The position numbers and the translations under genes were made by a program. 64,000 nucleotides of DNA, taken from contig JAKOGI010000055.1 in NCBI GenBank assembly GCA_029747015.1, forward strand, positions 682,001 to 746,000, in the 5' to 3' direction. The stretch's first letter is position 1. Each line of letters begins with the position of its first letter. The notes under the pieces are model-generated. The model searched no databases, was not told the DNA's origin, and saw only the letters and a program-made list of their open reading frames with translations. Below, piece by piece: positions 23,229-35,699 of the stretch. The stretch is from Carnegiea gigantea. Lineage: Eukaryota; Streptophyta; Magnoliopsida; Caryophyllales; Cactaceae.

Positions 23229-24504
23229 TGATGGCGATCCCTCAATGCAACATGATTTAGGCTTCTAAAACATTGAAGGAAAGCCATAATCATCAGCCAA
23301 AGTTAAAGAAAAGACCCATGTTTTGTTAGGGTTCAAAACAGTAGCACCTGGGTTCACTTCAGCAAAATAACCCGGTTTTGTTCATCAAGCTACTTAGGTC
23401 TCCTTGAGGTTTAGGTCCAATATTTGTGCATATTTTCTGTTGTTGAAGATGGTACTATCAAGACCAGCTAAGAAAGTCAAGTTAAATTAGGTGCAATGTG
23501 AAAGAGCAAGGCCATTTTGAAAACTGCACTGGATTTTGGCCAGTTCTGCCCGGTTCTGTTTACTTTGCTAATTTAGGCCATCAAAAAGTGATTTAACCCT
23601 AATTCCTTAATAGGGGGCATTCCACACATCATAAGGTTTCCCCCCAAGCAAGCAAATCAATTCTAAGTCGAAAGCAAGAGACATTTGATGCACAAAACCG
23701 GCCAAATTCAGTACCTTATACCCGATTGGCTGTGATGTTGGTTACTCCTTTTTTTTGCCATCCAATCAAGACCTAGTAGCATCATTGGAAGTTAAAAGTA
23801 GTTAGGAGCACAATCAAAAGCCTTTTCAGCCTAGCCAAAAGCACTATCAATGGGAATCATGGCAACAAAGGCAAGTGAGCTTGGACTGGCTAGCTGTAAA
23901 GTGCGTGTCCCAGCATCCTTTGTCTCTCTCCTCCATGTGCAAGCAACCTTCTTAAGGCTAATTTAGGAGCTTAGGGATGAGTTTAGTCCTTAATCTTTTG
24001 CTTAGCTAGACTCATTGCTTGCAATTAGCTTAGCTAAACATGCTTTGTACTTTAACAGAATGTGAGCAAGTTTTAAGCTTAGTTAGAGGTTTCCTAATCA
24101 TGAAGAAGCCTCTAAACTATCTAGGTAGCCAAGGGGGATCTATATAAGTAGGCAAGTAGCTCTCTTTGTAAAACTAGATTTGAACTTGAGTTAAAGAAAG
24201 TTGAGCATTGCTCCTTTGAGTTCGTTAAAACACTTTACTTGCTTATCATAGCTTAGGCCGAGTTAGGTGGTGATCAAGTGAGTCTTAACTCTTGTTTAGG
24301 TGGTGTTTCCATATCCTAATTAGGATGAAGGTCCCTAAGCTTGCTCTTAATGCTGATCTCTATATCCCAGAATTAGCTTAGATACACTTCATTTTGTCAT
24401 CTTTCCCTTGGATTCATCCTCATTCAAGCTTAAGTTCTCTTTAAACTTAGCTAACTCACATTCTCCTTTTTGAGTGTGAGTTGAATTGGGCCACACATAC
24501 ATCA
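23229..24504 (+). repeat. LTR1 of the family C array, 1276 bp
   Basis: Left-most LTR; starts TGATGGCGATCCCTCA and ends CACATACATCA. The terminal inverted repeat has one arm changed relative to other copies. Like its sisters it carries a TATA-like stretch (ATCTATATAAGTAGGC near 24140), about 370 bp before the LTR end. Confidence 0.9.
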
Positions 24505-24508
24505 ACTT

Positions 24509-24520
24509 TGGTATCAGAGC
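24509..24520 (+). promoter_or_regulatory. Primer-binding site, unit 1 (initiator tRNA-Met)
   Basis: Perfect TGGTATCAGAGC four bases after the end of LTR1. The equivalent sites in other units are at 27529 (degenerate), 30549, 33756, 36984, 42146, 47414, 50618, 58500 and 61713; unit 6 has lost its site by deletion. Confidence 0.9.
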
Positions 24521-24626
24521 TAAGTTTCTTCTTGGCCTTGAAACTAGCCCATACATTCGAAAATAACTTAAATACATTCCCCCAAGCACAATCCCCAAAC
24601 ACAATCCATTTACATCGAAATTAGCC

Positions 24627-26339
24627 GTGAGTGCGAGTATGAGTTTAAAAGAGAAAATTGAAGCCATTTTGAAGAACAACCAAGTTATTTCAACTTTAAA
24701 TCAAGAACTTAAAGGTTCTAATCAAGAACTCAGCGCTCAACATGAGTACTTGAGAAGGCAGCTTGGTCATTTCATGAAGCAAAAACAGAAAGTGCTAGCT
24801 TGCCCCGCTGGTTCTATCTACGGTAAGGAGGATGAGGCAGCAAGCAACCTCATGAGTTCTTCTAATGAGAGAACCATTAAGGAGGGGAAGAAGAGAACGA
24901 AGGCTACCCACTAACTCTAATGATTTTAGAGTTGAAACCCCTTAATTTGAAGGTAAACTTGATCTAGATGAATTTCTAGAATGGTTACACAAAGTTGAAT
25001 ACATATTTGAGTATAAGGATGTTTCTGTAGATAAGAAGGTCAAGTTGGTTGCTCCTAGGCTCAGGAAGTATGCCTCATTATGGTGGACTAGCATATGTGC
25101 TAAAAGAGTGAGGAGTAGAAACAGCAAAATTAGATCTTGGGAGAAGATGAAAGCCAAGTTCAAGTCATAGTTTCTACCCCTAAATTACATCCAAGATAAA
25201 ATAGTTATTCTTAACTCTACAACCTAGTCCAAGGCAGCCTCAATGTTGAAGAATACACATGTGAGTTTGAGAAACTCTTGATTAAGTATGATATTCAGGA
25301 ACCAGAAGAGCAAACCATAGTAGGTACTTAGGAGGTCTTGAATCTAAGTATGCTAATATGCTAGAATTACAGCAATATGCCACTTTTGATGAAGTTTGTG
25401 GCTAGGCTCATAAGGTTGAGTAATAAAAGAAATCAAGGCCTTTCAAACGTGCGTTTCCAAAACCCCTATCCTAGGATTAACCTTTAATAAGGGGAGCCCC
25501 ATTTCTTTCCCCACCCATGTTACACCTTCATTCCACCCCACAAAAGAGCCAAACTCCACAGCAAAGCCTACCCCTACCAAGTATATCCAAACCAATGCAA
25601 AGATTTGGACACAAAGCTGTGGACTGCACAAACCGAAGGGTCCTTACTTTAGCCGAATGTGAAGCAGTAAGGGAGGAAGAGAATGAGGAGGAAAATAAAG
25701 CTTATTTTGAAGAGAATCAAGAGGAGAATTAAGAGGAAGTTAAGGAGAAAGCTGATGAGAGAGAAATATTGATTTTGAGAGGAATATTAAGTGGCCAGAA
25801 AGGTGTGAAAGATGGGCAAAGGGAAAACATTTTTACATTCTAGGTGCACGGTTGAGGGGAAGGCTTGTTGGAAGATTATAGATGGAGGGAGTTGTGCCAA
25901 TATTGTTTCTCTTAGCATGATTGAGAAACTAGGCTTGCAAGCTACAACCCATACCCATCCTTACAACATCGAATGGCTAAACCAAAGCAAGGGATTGCAA
26001 GTTAATTCCCGGTGCCTCATTTCATTCTCCATTGGAAGGAACTATCTAATAGGAATTATGGTGTGATGTGATTCCCATGGATGCATGCCATATCTTACTA
26101 GGATGGCCATGAATATATGATCAAAGGGTGATGCATGATGGTTTTCTAAACACATACTCTCTCTTTAAGGGAAGTAAGAAGATCACCATAGTACCTTCAA
26201 CCCCTTTGCAACGCCACAAAAGTAAATCACAATAGAATCATAAGCATTTGAACCTTTTCTTACTTGTCATGAACCACTACTTCCTATTCAAGGTAAGTAC
26301 AAAACTTTCAAGACAGAAATGGGTAATTTGGGTGGTTAG
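24627..26339 (+). pseudogene. gag-protease remnant, array unit 1
   Basis: The family start ATG has become GTG (24627), with an in-frame Met five codons on. A coiled-coil-like N-terminus (about 95 codons) ends in a frameshift at 24914. The Retrotrans_gag domain follows with FEGKLD, FLEWLH and YASLWWT blocks but contains GAA to TAA and a TCATAG stop (25168) shared only with unit 2. A deletion has removed the first two Cys of the zinc knuckle; RFGHKAVDC remains. After a Glu-rich linker comes the protease, 25812-26066, with an intact IIDGGSCAN site at 25881, then the array-wide stop in the GRPW motif and a short tail. Confidence 0.85.
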
Positions 26340-26427
26340 CAACATTTCAGCCTGGTGGATTTAAGTCCATACGTGGCAAGTGATTATCTAGCAAATTTGA
26401 GGCAAATTCTCTTCAACAAGGGGAGGA

Positions 26428-27524
26428 TAAGGGAGATCCCTCAATGCAGCATGATTTAGGCTTTCAAAACATTCAAGGAAAGCCATAATCATCATCTAAA
26501 GTTCAAGGAAAGTCCCACGTCTTGCTAGGGTTCAAAACAGTAGCACCTGGGTTCACTTCAGCAAAACAACCCGGTTTTGTTCATCAAATTATTTAAGTCT
26601 TCTTGAGGTTTAAGTCGAATATTTTTGGAGATTGTGGTTCCCCAAGATGTTGGCTATCAATATTAATTAGCTGAGAAATTCAAGTTAAATCAAGTGCAAA
26701 GTGAAGAACCATAACCATTTTGCAAACTACGCTGGATTTCACCCGGTTCTACCCAGTTATATTTACTTTGCTATTTTAGGCCCTATCAAAATGTGATTGA
26801 CCCTAATTTCTTAATAAGGGGGATTGTACACATCCTGAGGTTTCTTCCCGAGGAAAGAAATCAAGTCTAAGTCAATTTAAAGCAAGAGAAATTTAATGCA
26901 CAAACCGGCCAAATTCGATACCTTGCACCCGGTTGGTTGTGATGTTGGTTACTCCTTTTTTCCATCCAATCAAGACCTAGTAGTATCATTGGAAGTTAAA
27001 AGCAGTTAGGAGCACAATTATAAGCCTTTTCAGCCCAGCCAAAAGCACTACCAATGGGAATCAAGGCAACAAAGGCAAGTGAGCTTAGATTGGCTAGCCG
27101 TAAAGTGCGTGTGCCAGCATCCTTTTTCTCTCTCTTCCATGTGCAAGCGGCCAAGGCAGGACGTGTATAAGTAGGCAAGTAGATCTCTTTATAAAATTAG
27201 ATTTGAGCTTAAGTTAATGAAAGTTGAGCTTTGCTCCTTTAAGTTTGTTGAAACACTTTACTTGCTTATCCTAGCTTAGGCCGAGCTAGGTGGTGACTAA
27301 GTGAGTCATAAATCTTGCTAAGGTGGTGTTTCTATATCCTAGTCAAGGTTAACATCCGTAAGCTTGTTCTTTGTGGTGATTTTTATATCCAAGAATCAGT
27401 TAGATACACTCCATTCTGTCATCTTTCACTCGGATTCATCCTAAGTCAAGTTTAAGGTCTCTTTGAACTTAGCTAGCTTACATTCCCCTTTTGAGTGTGA
27501 GCTGAATTGGCCATGCAAACATCA
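26428..27524 (+). repeat. LTR2, 1097 bp, internally deleted
   Basis: Starts TAAGGGAGATCCCTCA (TG to TA). About 180 bp are missing near 27150, where GCAAGCGGCC runs straight into AAGGCAGGAC. The lost block is flanked in other LTRs by GCAGCC on both sides, so it was probably removed between short repeats. Confidence 0.88.
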
Positions 27525-27658
27525 GCTTTGGCATTGTAGCTAAGTTTCTCCTTGGTCTTGAAACTAGCTAACATGTTCCAAAACAACCTAAACACATTCC
27601 CCCAAGCACAATCCCCAAACATAATCCGTATACATCCAAATCAGCCACGAGTGCGTGC

Positions 27659-29361
27659 ATGAGTTTGAAACATAAAATTGAAGCTATTTTGAAGAACAAC
27701 CAAGCTATTTCAACTTTAAATCAAGAACTCAAAGCTCAAAATGAGTACTTGAGAAAGCTGGTTGGTGATTTTATGAAGCAAAAACAGAAAGTTCTGGCTG
27801 GTCCCACCGTTTCTATCCATAGTGAGGAGGATAAGGAAGCAAGAAACATCATGCGTTCTTCTAGTGAGGAAGAACCATTAAAGAGGGGAAGAAGAGAACA
27901 AAGGTAGTCCACTAACTCTAATGATTTTAGAGTTGAAATCCCTGAATTTGATGGTAAACTTGATTAAGATGAATTACTCAAATGGTTACACACAGTTGAA
28001 CGCATCTTTGAGTATAAAGATGTTTCTGAGGAGAAGAAAGACAAGTTGGTTGCTCTTAGGCTCCGGAAAATGCCTCATTATGGTGGACTAACATATGTGC
28101 CGAAAGATTGAGGAGTAGAAAGAATAAAATCAAAACATGGGAGAAGATGAAAGCCAAGTTAAAGTCATAGTTTCTACCCCTAAATTACAACCGAGATAGT
28201 TATTCTCAACTCCAAAACCTAATCCCAGGCAGCCTCAATGTAAAAGAATACACACGTGAGTTTGAGAAAGTCTTGATTAAGTGTGATATTTAGGAACTAG
28301 AAGAGTAAACCATAGTTAGGCACTTAGGAGGTCTTGAACCTAAGTATGCTAATGTGGTAGAATTAGAACAATATGCCACCTTTGATAAAGTTTGTGGCTT
28401 GGCTCATAAGGTTGAGCGACAAAGAAAATCAAGGTCTTTCAAACGTGAGTTTCGAAAACCCCCATCCTAGGATAAACTCTCCAGTAAGGGGAACCCCATT
28501 TCATTCCCTATACCTATGGCATCCCTTCCTTCCACCCCACATAATAGCCAAACTCCTCAGTAATGCCTACCCCCACCAAGCATTTCCAAACCAACTCCCT
28601 TTGGTACTAGTAGGTGTTTTAAGTGTCAAGGATTTGGACACATAGCTACAGACAGCACACATCGAAGGGTCATTACTTTGGCCGAATGGGAAGCAGTAAA
28701 GGAGGAAGAGGATGAGGAGGAAAAGAAAGCTTAGTTTGGGGAGAATCAAGAGGAGAACTAAGAAGTTAAGGAGAAAACCGATGAAGGAGAAATATTGGTT
28801 TTGAGAAGAGTATTGAGTGGCCAGAAAGGTGTTAAAGATGAGCAAAGGGAAAACATTTTTCATTATAGGTGCATGGTTCAAGGGAAGGTTTGTTCCATGA
28901 TTATACATGGAGGGAGTTATGCCAATATTGTTTCTCTCAGCATGATTGAGAAACTAGGCATGCAAGCTATAGCCCATCCCCATCCTCACAACATCCAATG
29001 GTTAAACCAAAGCAAGGGATTGCAAGTTGATTCCTGGTTCCTTATTTCATTAATTCTCTATTGAAAAGAACTGCCAAAAGGAGTTATGGTGTAACGTTAT
29101 TCCCATGGACGCATGCCATATCTTACTAGGAAGGCCGTGAATATATGATTAGAAGGTGATACATGATGGTTTTCTGAACACATACTCTCTCTTTAAGGAA
29201 GGTACAAAGATCACCTTAGTACCCCTTCCCATTGCTAGAAAAGTAAACCACAACAGAATCATAAGCATTTAAACCTTTTCTTACTCGCCATGAACCATTA
29301 CTTGTTGTTCAAGGTATGTATAAAGCTTCTAAGAGCAGAAAAGGCTTATTTGGATGGTTAG
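27659..29361 (+). pseudogene. gag-protease remnant, array unit 2
   Basis: The first ATG is lost (ACG) and the in-frame Met at 27659 opens 82 codons of coiled-coil N-terminus ending at CAG to TAG. Further stops include GAT-TAA in the LDPDE block and the TCATAG stop (28168) shared with unit 1 at exactly 3000 bp distance. The knuckle (about 28615-28660) reads CFKCQGFGHIATDS, the last Cys lost. The protease segment 28795-29064 has its catalytic Asp replaced by His (IIHGGSY, 28906). The GRPW stop is present. The primer-binding site before this unit is degenerate (GCATTGTAGC). Confidence 0.85.
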
Positions 29362-29450
29362 CAATATTTCAGGCCAGCAGATTTAAGTGCATGCTTGGTA
29401 GGTGATTATCTACCGAATTCAAGGGCAAATGCTCTCCAACAAGGGGAGGA

Positions 29451-30544
29451 TAAGGGAGATACCTCAATGTAGCATGATTTAGGCTTTCAAAACATTCAAG
29501 GAAAGCCATAATCATCATCTAAGTCCAAGAAAAGACCCACGTTTTGTTAGGGTTTAAAGCAATAGCACCTCGGTTTCACTTCAGCAAAACAACCCAGTTT
29601 TGTTCATCAGGTTACTTAGGCCTCCTTGATGTTTAAATCCAATATTTTTGTATATTTTAGTTCCCTAAGATGTTAGCTATCAAGACCAGCTAAGAAATTT
29701 AAGTTAAACTATGTCAATTCAAAGCAAGAGAAATGCACAAAACCGGCCAAGTTCGGTACCTTGCACCCGGTTCACTGTGATGTTGGTTACTCCTTTTTGC
29801 CATCCAATCAAGACCTAGTAGCCTCATTAGAAGTTAAAAGCAGTTGGGAGCAAAATCACAAGCCTTTTCAGCCTAGCTAAAAGCACTACCAATGGGAATT
29901 GAGGCAACAAAGGCAAGTGAGCTTGGATTGCCTAGCCGTAAAGTGCACATCCTAGCATCCTTTTTCTCTCTCCTCCATGTGCAAGTAGCCTTCTTAAGGC
30001 TAATTTAGGAGCTTAGGGATGAGTTTAGTTCTTAATATTTTGCTTAGCTAGACTCATTGCTTGCAATTAGCTTAGTTAAACATGCTTTGTACTTAAACAG
30101 AATGTAAGCTAGTTTTAAGCTTAGTTAGAGGGTCCCTAATCATGAAGAAACCTCTAAACCACCTAGGCAGCCAAGGAAGGATGTGTATAAGTAGGCAAGT
30201 AGCTCTCTTTGTAAAATGAGATTTGGACTTGAGTTAAAGAAAGTTGAGCTTTGCTCCTTTGAGTTTGTTAAAACACTTCACTTACTTATCCTACCTTAGG
30301 CTAAGTTAGGGGGTGATCAAGTGAATGTTCACTCTTATTTAGGTGGTGTTTCTATATACTAACTGAGGTTAAGGCCCTAAGCTTGTTCGTGGTGGTGATT
30401 TCCATATCCAAGAATTAGTTTAGATACACTATGTTCTGTCATCTTTCATTTAGATTCATCCTAATTTAAGCATAAGTTCTTTTAAACTTAGCTAAATTAC
30501 CTTCCCCATTTGAGTGGGAGTTGAAGTGGGCTATGCGTACATCA
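29451..30544 (+). repeat. LTR3, 1094 bp, internally deleted
   Basis: Starts TAAGGGAGATACCTCA. About 180 bp are missing near 29710, a different block from the one lost in LTR2: the CAAAGTGAAGAACC...GAAATCAAGTCTA part is absent between GTTAAACTA and TGTCAATTCAAAGC. Confidence 0.88.
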
Positions 30545-30666
30545 ACTTTGGTATTAGAGCTAAATTTCTCCTTGGCCTTGAAACCAGCCCACATGTTCCA
30601 AAACAACCTAAACACGTTCCCCCAAACACAATCCCTGAACACAATTCGTTTACATCTAAATCAGCC

Positions 30667-32386
30667 ATGAGTGTGAGTACGAGTTAGAAAGAGAAAACTA
30701 AAGCTGTTTTAAAGAACAACCAAGCTATTTCAACTTTAAATCAAGAACTTAAAGATTCTAATCAAGAACTTAAAGCTCAAAATGAGTACTTGAGAAGGCA
30801 GCTCGATGATTTCATGAAGTAAAATCAGAAAGTGCTAGCTAGTCCCACTCGTTCTATTCACAATGAGAGGATGAGGCAGCAAGGTGCCTTGTGAGTTCTT
30901 CTAATGAGGAAGAATCATTAAGGAGCGGAAGAAGAGAACAAAGATAGCCCACTAACTTTAATGGTTTTAGAGTTGAAATCCCTGAATTTGAAGGTAAACT
31001 TGATCCAAATGAATTTCTTGAATGGTTACACATAGTTGAGCATCTTTGAGTATAAGGATGTTTTTGAAGAGAAGCAAGTCAAGTTGGTTGCCCCTCATTA
31101 TGGTGGACTAACATATGTGCCGAAAGAGTGAGGAGTAAAAAGAACAAAATCAAAACTTGGGAGAAGATGAAAGCCAAGTTAAAATCACGGTTCCTACCCC
31201 TAAATTACATCCGAGATAGTTATTCTCAACTCCAAAACCTAATCCGAGGCAGCCTCAATGTTAAAGAATACACATGTGAATTTGAGAAACTCTGGATTAA
31301 GTGTGATATTCAAGAACCAGAAGAGCAAACCATAGTTAGGCACTTAGGAGGTCTTGAACCTAAGTTTGGTAATGTAGTGGAATTACAACAATATGCCACT
31401 TTTGATGAAGTTTGTCTCTTGGCCTATAAGGTCGAGCAATAAAGGAAATCAAGGCCTTTCAAATGTGAGTTTCTAAAACTCCTATCCCGGGATCAACCCT
31501 TTAACAAGGGGAGCCCTGTTTCTTTCCCCACACCCATGACACCCCTTCCTTCCACCCCATAAAAGAGCCAAACTCCACAGCAAAGCCTACCCCTACAAAG
31601 CATGTCCAAACCAACTCCTTTTGACACTAGTAGGTGTTTTAAGTGTCAAGGATTTGGACATACAACTACGGACTTCACAAACCGAAGGGTCATTACTTTG
31701 GCCAAATGGGAAGCAGTAAAGAAGGAAGAGAATGAGGAGGAAAAGAAAGCTTATTTGAGGAGAATTAGGAGGAGAACTAAGAAGAAATTATAGAGAAAGC
31801 CAATGAGGGAGAAATTTTGGTTTTGAGAAGAGTATTGAGCGGCCAGAAAGGTGTTAAAGATGAGTAAAGGGAAAACATTTTTCATTCTAGGTGCTCAGTT
31901 TAAGGGAAGGTTTGTTTCATCATTATAGAGGGAGGAAGTTGTGCCAATATTGTTTCTCTTAGCATGATTGAGAAACTAGGCTTGCAAGCTACAGCCCATC
32001 CCCATCCTTACAACATCTAATGCCTAAGCCAAAGCAAGGGATTGTAAGTTAACTCGCGGTGCCTCATTTCATTCTCCATTAGAAAGAACTACCAAGCGGA
32101 GTTATGGTGTGATGTGATTCCCATGGATGCATGCCATATCTTACTAGGAAGGCCGTGAATGTATGATCAGAAGGTGATGTATCATGGTTTTCTAAACATA
32201 TGCTCTCTCTTTAAAGAAGGTTACAAGATCACCTTAGTACCTTTATCCTCTTCCGAACGCCACGAAAGTAAACCACAACAGAATCATAAGTATTTGAACA
32301 TTTTCTTACTTGTTATAAAACACTACTTGCTGTTCAAGGTAAGTACAAAGCTTTCAAGACCAGAAAAGGCTTATTTGGGTGGTTAG
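30667..32386 (+). pseudogene. gag-protease remnant, array unit 3
   Basis: Start ATG is kept (30667) but the seventh codon is TAG. A deletion of about 19 bp removes the RLRKYA part of the Retrotrans_gag domain near 31093; unit 6 has the same deletion. The rest of gag is open for 104 codons (31128-31442). The knuckle reads CFKCQGFGHTTTDF, last Cys lost. In the protease the catalytic Asp is Glu (IIEGGSC, 31928). The GRPW stop is at 32156-32158, followed by the most intact tail of any unit (32159-32386), reading YDQKVM...KITLVPLS...KAYLGG. Confidence 0.85.
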
Positions 32387-32475
32387 ATATATTTCAACCT
32401 GACGGATTTAAGTTTATACTTGGCAAGTGATTATGTAGCGAATTTGAGGGAAAATTCTCCTTAATAAGGGGAGGA

Positions 32476-33751
32476 TGAGGGAGAAGCTTAATGCAGCATG
32501 ATGTAGGTTTTCAAAACATTCAAGGAAAGCCATAATCATCATCCAAAGTTCAAGAAAAGAACTATGTTTTGTTATGGTTCAAAACAGTAGCACCTGGGTT
32601 CACATCAGCAAAACAACCCAGTTTTGTTCATCAAGTTACTTAGGCCTCCTTGAGGTTTAAGTTCAATATTTTTGCGTATTTTGGTTCCCCAGGGTGTTAC
32701 TATCTGGACCGGCCAAGAAATTCAAGTTAAATCCAGTGCAAAGTGAAGAACTAAGGTCATTTCGAAAACTACGTTGGATTCTCCCTGGTTCTGCTGGGTT
32801 CTAATTACTTTGCTATTTTTGGTCATTAAAACGTGATTTAACCCTGATTTCTTAGCAGGAGGGCTTCTGCACATGCTGACGGTTCCCCCTAAGCAAGGAA
32901 ATCAACTCTACAACAATTCAAAGCAGGAGAAATTTGATGCACAAAACCGGCCAAATTCGGTACCTTGCACCCAGTGGCCTATGATGTTGTTTGCTCCTTC
33001 CTTTTGCCATCCAATCAAGACATAGCAGCATCATTGGAAGTTAAAAGTAGTTAGGAGCACAATCATTGCCTTTTCATCCTAACCAAAAGCACTACTAATG
33101 GGAATCAAGGCAACAAAGGCAAGTGAGCTTGGATTGGCTAGCCGTAAAGTGCATGTCCTAACATCCTTTTTCTCTATCCTCCACTTGCAAGCAGCCTTCT
33201 GAGGGCTAATTTAGCAGCCTAGGGATGAGTTTATCCCTTAATCTTTTGCTTAGCTAGGCTCATTGCTTGTAATTGGGTTAGTTAAACATGCTTTGTACTT
33301 AAACAGAATGTAAGCTAGTTTTAAGCTTAGTTACAAGATTCCTAATGATGAAGAAACCTCTAAACCATCTAGGTAGCCAAGGGGGGATGTGTATAAGAAG
33401 GCAAGTAGCTCTATTTGCAAAATTAGATTTGAACTTGAGTAAAAGAAAGTTAAGCTTTGCTCCTTTGAGTTTGTTAAAACCCTTTACTTGCTTATCCTAG
33501 CTTTGGCCAAGTTAGGTGGTGATCAAGTGAATGTTAACTCTTTTTTAGGTGGTGTTTCTACATCCTAATCAAGGTTAAGGCCCTAAGCTTGTTCTTAGTG
33601 GTGATTTCTGTATCCAAGAATCAATTAAAATACACTCCGTTTTGTCATCTTTCATTCGTATTCATCCGAATTCAAGCTTAGGTTCTCTTTGAACTTAGCT
33701 AACTTACATTCCCCTTTTGCGTATGAGTTGAATTGGGCCATGCATACATCA
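32476..33751 (+). repeat. LTR4, 1276 bp
   Basis: Carries GAGGGCTTCTGCACATGCTG and GTGAATGTTAACTCTTTTTT, variants shared with LTR8 but not with other LTRs. One of the markers of the higher-order repeat. Confidence 0.9.
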
Positions 33752-33873
33752 ACTTTGGTATCAGGGCTAAGTTTCTCCTAGGCCTTGAAACCAGCCCACA
33801 CGTTCCAAAACAACCTTAACACGATCCCCCAAACACAATCCCTAAACACAATCCGTTTACACCTAAATCAGCC

Positions 33874-35610
33874 ATAAGCGTGAGTATGAGTTTGAAAGAG
33901 AAAATTGGACCTGTTTTGAAGAACAACCAAGCTATTCGGACTTTAAATCAAGGCCATAAAGATTCTAATCAAGAATTCAAAGTTCAAAATGAGTACTTAA
34001 GAGGGCAGCTTGGTGATTTCATGATGCAAAAATAGAACGTGCTAGCAAGTCCGACCGGTTCTATCTGCTGTGAAGAGGATGAGGCAGTAACCAACCTCAT
34101 AAGTTCATCTAATGAGGGAGAACCATTAACAAAGGGAGGAAAAGAGTGAAGGCAGCCCAATAACTCTAATGATTTTAGAGTTGAAATCCCTGAATTTGAA
34201 GGTAAACTTGATCCAGACGAATTTCTTGAATGGTTACAGACAGTTGAATACATCTTTGAGTATAAGGATGTTTCTGACGATAAGAATGTCAAGTTGGTTG
34301 CTCTTAGGCTCAGGAAGTATACCTGATTATGGTGGACTAACATATGTGCTAAAGGAGTGAGGAGTAGAAAGAGCGAAATTAGAACTCGGGAGAAGACGAA
34401 AGCCAAGTTAAAGTCACGGTTTCTACCCCCAAATTTCACCCAAGATAGTCATCCTCAATCCCCCAGCCTACGGTAACGTCAATGTTGAAGAATACACACG
34501 TGAGTTTGAGAAACTCTTGATTAAGTGTGCGATTTAGGAACCAGAAGAGCAAACCATAGTTAAGCACTTAGGAGGTCTTGAACCTAAGTATGCTAATGTG
34601 GTGGAATTAAAACAATATGCCACTTTTGATGAAGTTTGTGTCTTGGCTGATAAGGTTGAGAAACAAAGGAAATCAAGGCCTTTAAAATGTGAGTTTCCAA
34701 AAAGCCCATCCCAGGATCAACCCTCTAACAAGGGGCGACCCATTTCTTTCCCCACACCCACGGCACCCCTTCCTTCCACCCCACAAAAGAGCCAAACTCC
34801 ACAACAAAGCCTACCCCCACCAAGCATATCCAAACTAACTCCTTTTGGAACTTGTAGGTGTTTTAAGTGTTAAGGATTTGGACAGATATCTTCGGACTGT
34901 AAAAACTGAAGGGTCATTGCTTTGGCCAAATGGGAAGCAGTAAAGGAGGAAGAGAATGAGGAGGAACAGAAAGCTTATTTTGAGGAGAATCAAGAGGAGA
35001 ACTAAGAAGAAGTTAAGGAGAAAGCCGATGAGGGAGAAATGTTGGTTTTGGGAAGAGTATTGAGTGGCTAGAAAGGTGTTAAAGATGAGCAAAGGAAAAA
35101 TATTTTCCATTCTAGGTGCGCGGTTCAAGGAAAGGTTTGTTCCATGATTATAGATGGAGAGAGTTGTGCCAATATTATTTCTTCTAGCATGATTGAGAAG
35201 CTAGGCTTGCAAGCTATAACCCATCCCCATCCTTACAACATCCAATGGCTAAACTAATGCAAGGGATTGGAAATTAACTCCCGGTGCCTCATTTCATTCT
35301 ACATTGGAAAGAACTACCAAGAGGAGTTATGGTGTGACATGATTCCCATGGATGCATGCCATATCTTGCAAGGAAGGCCATGAATGCAAGATCAGAAGGT
35401 GATGCATGATGGTTTTCTAAACACATACTCTCTCTTTAAGGGAGGTAAGAAGATCACCTTAGCACCTTTACCCCCTTTCCAGCACCATAAAATAACCCAT
35501 AATAGAATCATGAGCATTTGAACCTTTTCTTACTTGTCATGAACCACTACTTACTGTTCAAGGTAAGTACAAAGCTTTCAGGACCAAAAAAGGCTTATTT
35601 GGGTCGTTAG
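33874..35610 (+). pseudogene. gag-protease remnant, array unit 4
   Basis: Start codon decayed to ATA. Diagnostic variants TCTGCTGTGA and CCCCAAATTTCACCC link it to unit 8. The Retrotrans_gag domain is readable through FEGKLDPDEFLEWLQ and KKVKLV-like blocks until TCA to TGA in the YASLWW box (about 34322). A later open part, 34598-34873, covers VVELKQYATFDEVCVLADKVE and the Pro-rich stretch, ending at a TAA inside the knuckle (CFKC-stop), whose His is also Gln. Protease site DGESC (35153). GRPW stop present; tail ends at the TAG at 35608. Confidence 0.85.
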
Positions 35611-35699
35611 TAATATTTCGGCCTGATGGATTTAAGTTCATAGTTGGCAAGTGATTATCTAGCAAATTTGAGGTCAAATTCTCTTGAACGAGAGGAGGA

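Noticed and set aside
34184..34439. Minus-strand frames with HMLVHHNEAYFLSLRATNLTF, repeated in many units (24942-25163, 37212-37601, 58915-59148 and others)
   Set aside because: Antisense shadow of the Retrotrans_gag domain (WWTN/RLRKYASL region). The plus-strand reading has family homology; this one has none.
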